Origin: JBCCZC01 sp039188505
GTDB lineage: Bacteria > Pseudomonadota > Gammaproteobacteria > Xanthomonadales > SZUA-38
NCBI GenBank assembly: GCA_039188505.1
Contig: JBCCZC010000075.1
Span: forward strand, 1 to 16,878
DNA length: 16,878 nt
Direction of reading: 5' to 3'
Of the stretch, positions 14,123 through 16,878 are shown in pieces (position 1 is the first letter of the stretch; each line of letters opens with the position of its first letter). The notes beneath the pieces were generated by a model that worked only from the letters and a program-made list of their open reading frames with translations, did not search any database and was not told the origin of the DNA. The position numbers and the translations under genes are program-made.

Positions 14123-15249
14123 TCATCACCGTCCATTGCACGGGTGCCGGTGGCGCCGCCGAATGGCAAGCCGAGCTGCTGGAATGGTCCTTCCTGCGCT
14201 TCGGACAGCCCGGGGAGCTGGTCAGGCTCGTGCCTGGCGTTCCGCAGAAGGATAGCCCCGTCCACCACCTCACGCGTGTCCATCGAACCGACTCCTGGAA
14301 TCCCCATCCGTGGACGGACGACGTCAGCGATGCCTACGAGCTCCCCGCGGGGGCGCTGCAGTGGCTGCTCGAGGAAAACCTCGACGCCACGATTCTCCTC
14401 CTCGAAAGCGACATGGCATTCCAGGCGCCTATCGATGAGGAGGTCACGCCAGGAACGGCCATCGGTGCCCCGTGGACCGACGGTCCGACCGTCGACGGTC
14501 CCGCACCGTTCGGTCTGCCGGAGGCCTTCGAGCCCCTCGTCGCGTACTGTGTCCACCGCTCGCTGAAGCTCCCGCTGGTCCGGTTCCCCGTGCTTATCCA
14601 TGCCCGGGACCTCGCGCGCATGGCCGCTCGTTGGCTGGAGCTGACCGGCATGATCCGATCGGAGGTCGAGGTTTCCAAGAGAGCGCACCTGTCGGCCCAG
14701 CGGTTGGCGTACGCGATTGCCGCAGCCGAGTATGGCGTCACGCACGAGACCCGGGATCTGCTCGGGCGGACGGACGACAAGGACTCGTCGTCGCCGCTGA
14801 TCAGCTACCGTATCCCCATCGTGTCAGCGGACGGCAAGTCCATCTGGGACCCCGCTGTCTATGCCGCCTGGGGCCAGATCTGGCCCGAGCTTGCCGAGCC
14901 CGGACCGGGGCGGCAGTTTCTCGCTTTTCTCCAGGAATATGTGACCCTGCGGGAGGCGACCGGCCACCTGGCGAGCTTCCGGCCCGTCCGGTCGCCCGGC
15001 GTTCGCGAAGCCCGCGTCGGCGATCGGATGCTGCTCGAAGTGCCGGGGCAGGAGGACGAGGTCACGCTGAATGCTTCAGCCGGGGAGATCTGGGCGCTTT
15101 GCAATGGTGACCGGTCGCTGGCGGAGATCGTGGATGATCTCGAGCGGCGCTTTGACGTGCCGAGATCGACTCTCGGGAGTGACGTCGAGTACACCGTCAA
15201 GGACCTGAAGCATGTCGGTGCCCTCGATATCGAGGCCGTTCACGAATGA
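14119..15249 (+). CDS. Hydroxyproline O-arabinosyltransferase-like glycosyltransferase with C-terminal PqqD domain (376 aa)
   Basis: ATG at 14119 follows GGAGG by seven bases and overlaps the previous stop. Residues 1-270 follow the plant HPAT/SERGT (GT95/GT96) order by eye: ITVHCTG at 3-9, EWQAELLEWSF at 15-25, a G-x-x-x-R-L segment, LPAGALQWLLEE at 75-86, ILLLESDMAFQAPI at 92-105 (the ExDxxF motif in place of DxD, as in HPAT), VLIHARDLARMAARWLEL at 158-175, then an AYAIAAAEYGVTHE helix at 197-210 and a late ISYRIPI strand. Residues about 293-372 are a PqqD-like domain: EARVGDRMLLEVPG, VTLNASAGEIWALCNGDRSL at 315-334, VKDLKHVGALD. HPAT enzymes put arabinose on hydroxyproline; SERGT puts galactose on serine. 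The PqqD domain suggests recognition of a small precursor peptide. Sugar donor unknown; relation to HPAT is moderately supported. Confidence 0.82.
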   Translation: MIITVHCTGAGGAAEWQAELLEWSFLRFGQPGELVRLVPGVPQKDSPVHHLTRVHRTDSWNPHPWTDDVSDAYELPAGALQWLLEENLDATILLLESDMAFQAPIDEEVTPGTAIGAPWTDGPTVDGPAPFGLPEAFEPLVAYCVHRSLKLPLVRFPVLIHARDLARMAARWLELTGMIRSEVEVSKRAHLSAQRLAYAIAAAEYGVTHETRDLLGRTDDKDSSSPLISYRIPIVSADGKSIWDPAVYAAWGQIWPELAEPGPGRQFLAFLQEYVTLREATGHLASFRPVRSPGVREARVGDRMLLEVPGQEDEVTLNASAGEIWALCNGDRSLAEIVDDLERRFDVPRSTLGSDVEYTVKDLKHVGALDIEAVHE

Positions 15250-16817
15250 GCCCGGCGGTGGCGCAGCGACCGAAGATCTTCGTGTAGATCGCGTCGTATC
15301 GCGACAGCTACCTGCCGTTCACGATCAAGGCGGCCCTCGACAAGGCCACGTACCCGGAACGGCTGACCTTCGGCATCTGCTGGCAGGCGGACGAGGGTGA
15401 GAGCCTGGACGAGTGGCTCGACGACCCGCGCTTCCGGATCCGCAAGTACCGCTACCAGGCGAGTCTTGGCTACGGCTGGTCGCGCGCCGAGGTCCAGAAG
15501 CTATACGCCGGTGAGGAGTATCACCTGCTCGTCGATTCCCACACCTGGTTCGCGGACGGCTGGGACGAGAACCTCATCGCGCAGCTCGAAGGGAAGCCAT
15601 CAGCGAAGCCGCTCCTGACGACGAGTTCGCCACCGTTCACCTTTGACGAGGATGGCGAGGTCGTCATTCCCTGGGCGGGGACCGACATGGACGGCGTCCC
15701 CCACATGAAGTGCCGCATCATCCCGCCGGCGGGCTGGATCGACATCCAGATGTCGCGGAAGCGCAAGCGACGCCCGCACGAGGTCACCGCGCTGATCTGC
15801 TGCAACTTCGTGTTTACCCACGGGCGCTGGATCACCGAAGTGCCCGAAGACCCGGGCATGGTCAATGCCGCGCACGAATCGGCCCTGTCGGCGCGGAGCT
15901 ACACGCACGGTTACGACCTTTACCTGCCTGACTCCCTCCAGGTCTGGCACCTCGACTACAACAACTATCCGGACGGCTATCGCCCGCGGGTGTGGGAAGC
16001 CAAGTCGGACGGTTGGCAGCATGAACGTACGGAGAACATGATTCGGCGCCTTCACGCGCTGCTGTTCGGTCGAGGCGATGCGTCCATCCTGGGGCGTTTC
16101 CAGCTCGGGCAGGAGCGCTCGATCGACGAGTGGGCGGACCTCGCGGGACTGAGACTGGTGCTCGACGGCAAGGAGCAAACGCCCGAGGCCGGAGTACAGC
16201 CGGAGGACGATTCCTCGCACCTGTCCCCCGAGACCAACGTCTCGGAGGCGCACCTTGGGGGCTACATCTACGCGAGCGAGGAGAACCCCAACGGCGACCC
16301 CTGGACCTGGACCCCGGCAGTCTGGGACTGGGCCATCGAAGAGTTCGGGGCGAAATCGATGCTCGACATCGGCTGCGGCGAAGGGCACGCCGCCGGCTAC
16401 TTCCAGTCCCGGGGCTGCCGGGTACTCGGCGTCGATGGCAGCGTCGAGGCGCGCGAGGCCAGTGTCATTCCCCGGCGCCACGCGACCCACGACTTCACCA
16501 CGGGATCCTTCAAGCCACCGGGCAAGCCCTATGACCTGGTGTGGAGTTGCGAGTTCGTCGAGCACGTCGAACAGCAGTTCTCGACGAACTTCCTGGAGAC
16601 ATTCGCGCGCGCGCGGAAGGCGATCATCCTCACCTACGCCGGCCCTGGCCAGCCGGGTTGGCATCATGTGAATCTCCAGCCCGAGGAATACTGGATCAAG
16701 CGGATCGAGGCCCTGGGCTTCTCGCTCGACCGCGCAAGGACCGAGACCGCACGGTCGCACGCGGAGGCCCAGCAGCACTTCAGGCATCGTGGACTGGTCT
16801 TCGTTCGGAGCCGCTAG
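15246..16817 (+). pseudogene. GT60-methyltransferase fusion interrupted by an in-frame TAG at codon 14
   Basis: ATG at 15246 overlaps the preceding stop (ATGA), as in the other operon genes, but codon 14 (15285-15287) is TAG. Reading through gives a coherent 523-residue protein: KIFV-stop-IASYRDSYLPF at 10-24, LTFGICWQ at 40-47, YGWSRAEVQKLYAGEEYHLL at 76-95, VDSHTWF at 96-102, the same order as the intact GT60 at 7804. GT60 would span about 10-310 and a class I methyltransferase about 335-523 (MLDIGCGEGHAAGYF at 371-385). The disrupted position is the residue before I-A-S-Y in GT60 proteins, so a CAG-to-TAG change is the simplest origin. The rest is free of further stops and frameshifts, so the lesion is recent or a sequencing error. 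Nearby genes also end in TAG, which argues against recoding. Without readthrough only the 15687 product could be made. Confidence 0.8.
15687..16817 (+). CDS. Possible reinitiation product: C-terminal part of GT60 plus intact methyltransferase (376 aa)
   Basis: ATG 15687 is the first start codon in frame after the TAG, about 400 bases downstream, with only a G-rich stretch before it. A product from here would lack the GT60 catalytic half, including the DSH motif at 97-99 of the full frame, but would keep the whole SAM-dependent methyltransferase: MLDIGCGEGHA at its residues 225-235, VLGVDGS, then a PYDLVWSCEFVEHVEQQF segment and GQPGWHHVN, typical of Methyltransf_23/11 sugar or O-methyltransferases. 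Whether it is expressed cannot be told; it is listed because an automated annotation would call it. Confidence 0.4.
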   Translation: MDGVPHMKCRIIPPAGWIDIQMSRKRKRRPHEVTALICCNFVFTHGRWITEVPEDPGMVNAAHESALSARSYTHGYDLYLPDSLQVWHLDYNNYPDGYRPRVWEAKSDGWQHERTENMIRRLHALLFGRGDASILGRFQLGQERSIDEWADLAGLRLVLDGKEQTPEAGVQPEDDSSHLSPETNVSEAHLGGYIYASEENPNGDPWTWTPAVWDWAIEEFGAKSMLDIGCGEGHAAGYFQSRGCRVLGVDGSVEAREASVIPRRHATHDFTTGSFKPPGKPYDLVWSCEFVEHVEQQFSTNFLETFARARKAIILTYAGPGQPGWHHVNLQPEEYWIKRIEALGFSLDRARTETARSHAEAQQHFRHRGLVFVRSR

Positions 16818-16832
16818 CTCGCCCCTCGCGCC

Positions 16833-16861
16833 TTGACAAGGTATGCCGCACCCTCAACACT
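16833..16861 (+). promoter_or_regulatory. Candidate promoter for a gene beyond the window end
   Basis: TTGACA at 16833-16838, 17-base spacer, AACACT at 16856-16861 (three of six to TATAAT). It lies in the 61 bases after the last stop. The -35 equals that before the small peptide gene at 8832, and the downstream hexamers share xACxCT. It suggests a new transcription unit starts just beyond the right edge. Confidence 0.35.
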
Positions 16862-16878
16862 GCATGGGTCAAGAGGCG

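Noticed and set aside
15285..15287. TAG as a recoded (readthrough or pyrrolysine) codon
   Set aside because: TAG also ends the genes at 745 and 16817, no insertion structure is evident, and the residue position suggests an ordinary glutamine; nonsense mutation is simpler. Kept as a checkable alternative.

Overview
The window is high-GC, tightly packed bacterial DNA, probably from a proteobacterium (a guess from GC content, codon use and a Tat-type signal; nothing here fixes the taxon). It holds twelve genes, and all but one small gene look like glycosyltransferases, 2-oxoglutarate/Fe(II) oxygenases or methyltransferases, several fused into multidomain proteins. I see no rRNA, tRNA, CRISPR array, insertion sequence or phage gene.

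Layout. (1) 2-745 (+): the 3' part of a NodZ/GT23- or O-fucosyltransferase-like gene cut by the window edge. (2) 742-3693 (-): a 983-residue protein joining a GT10-like domain, a GT92/GT2-type transferase and a C-terminal methyltransferase; its stop codon overlaps that of gene 1. (3) 3763-5016 (+): a GT11 alpha-1,2-fucosyltransferase-like enzyme, divergent from gene 2 across 69 bases. (4) 5035-5721 (-): a beta-1,4-galactosyltransferase (GT7) homologue. (5) 5765-7801 (+): a GT61-GT10 fusion. (6) 7804-8808 (+): a GT60 enzyme, the family of the Skp1 hydroxyproline GlcNAc-transferase. (7) 8898-9152 (+): an 84-residue peptide with a Tat-type signal and a short Pro/Thr/Ala-rich tail. (8) 9156-10481 (+): PqqD-like domain plus a GT-A glycosyltransferase. 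(9) 10474-11106 (+): a prolyl-hydroxylase-like oxygenase. (10) 11103-13112 (+): an O-fucosyltransferase-like domain plus an HprK-like domain without a P-loop. (11) 13118-14122 (+): a second prolyl-hydroxylase-like oxygenase. (12) 14119-15249 (+): a plant hydroxyproline-O-arabinosyltransferase-like domain plus a C-terminal PqqD-like domain. (13) 15246-16817 (+): a second GT60 fused to a methyltransferase, interrupted by an in-frame TAG at codon 14, so probably a recent pseudogene. Genes 7 to 13 overlap or nearly abut and look like one operon.

How they may work together (inference). The combination of a small exported Pro-Thr-rich peptide, two PqqD-like (RiPP recognition element type) domains each fused to a glycosyltransferase, two prolyl-hydroxylase-like oxygenases and GT60, GT7, GT11 and GT10 enzymes suggests a ribosomally made peptide that is hydroxylated on proline, glycosylated on Hyp/Thr and exported by Tat. 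The enzyme set recalls Skp1 hydroxyproline glycosylation in amoebae and the P4H/HPAT/SERGT pathway of plant extensins and peptide hormones. I do not know of a described bacterial system of this composition. All enzyme assignments are from motifs read by eye; none has been tested by a search.
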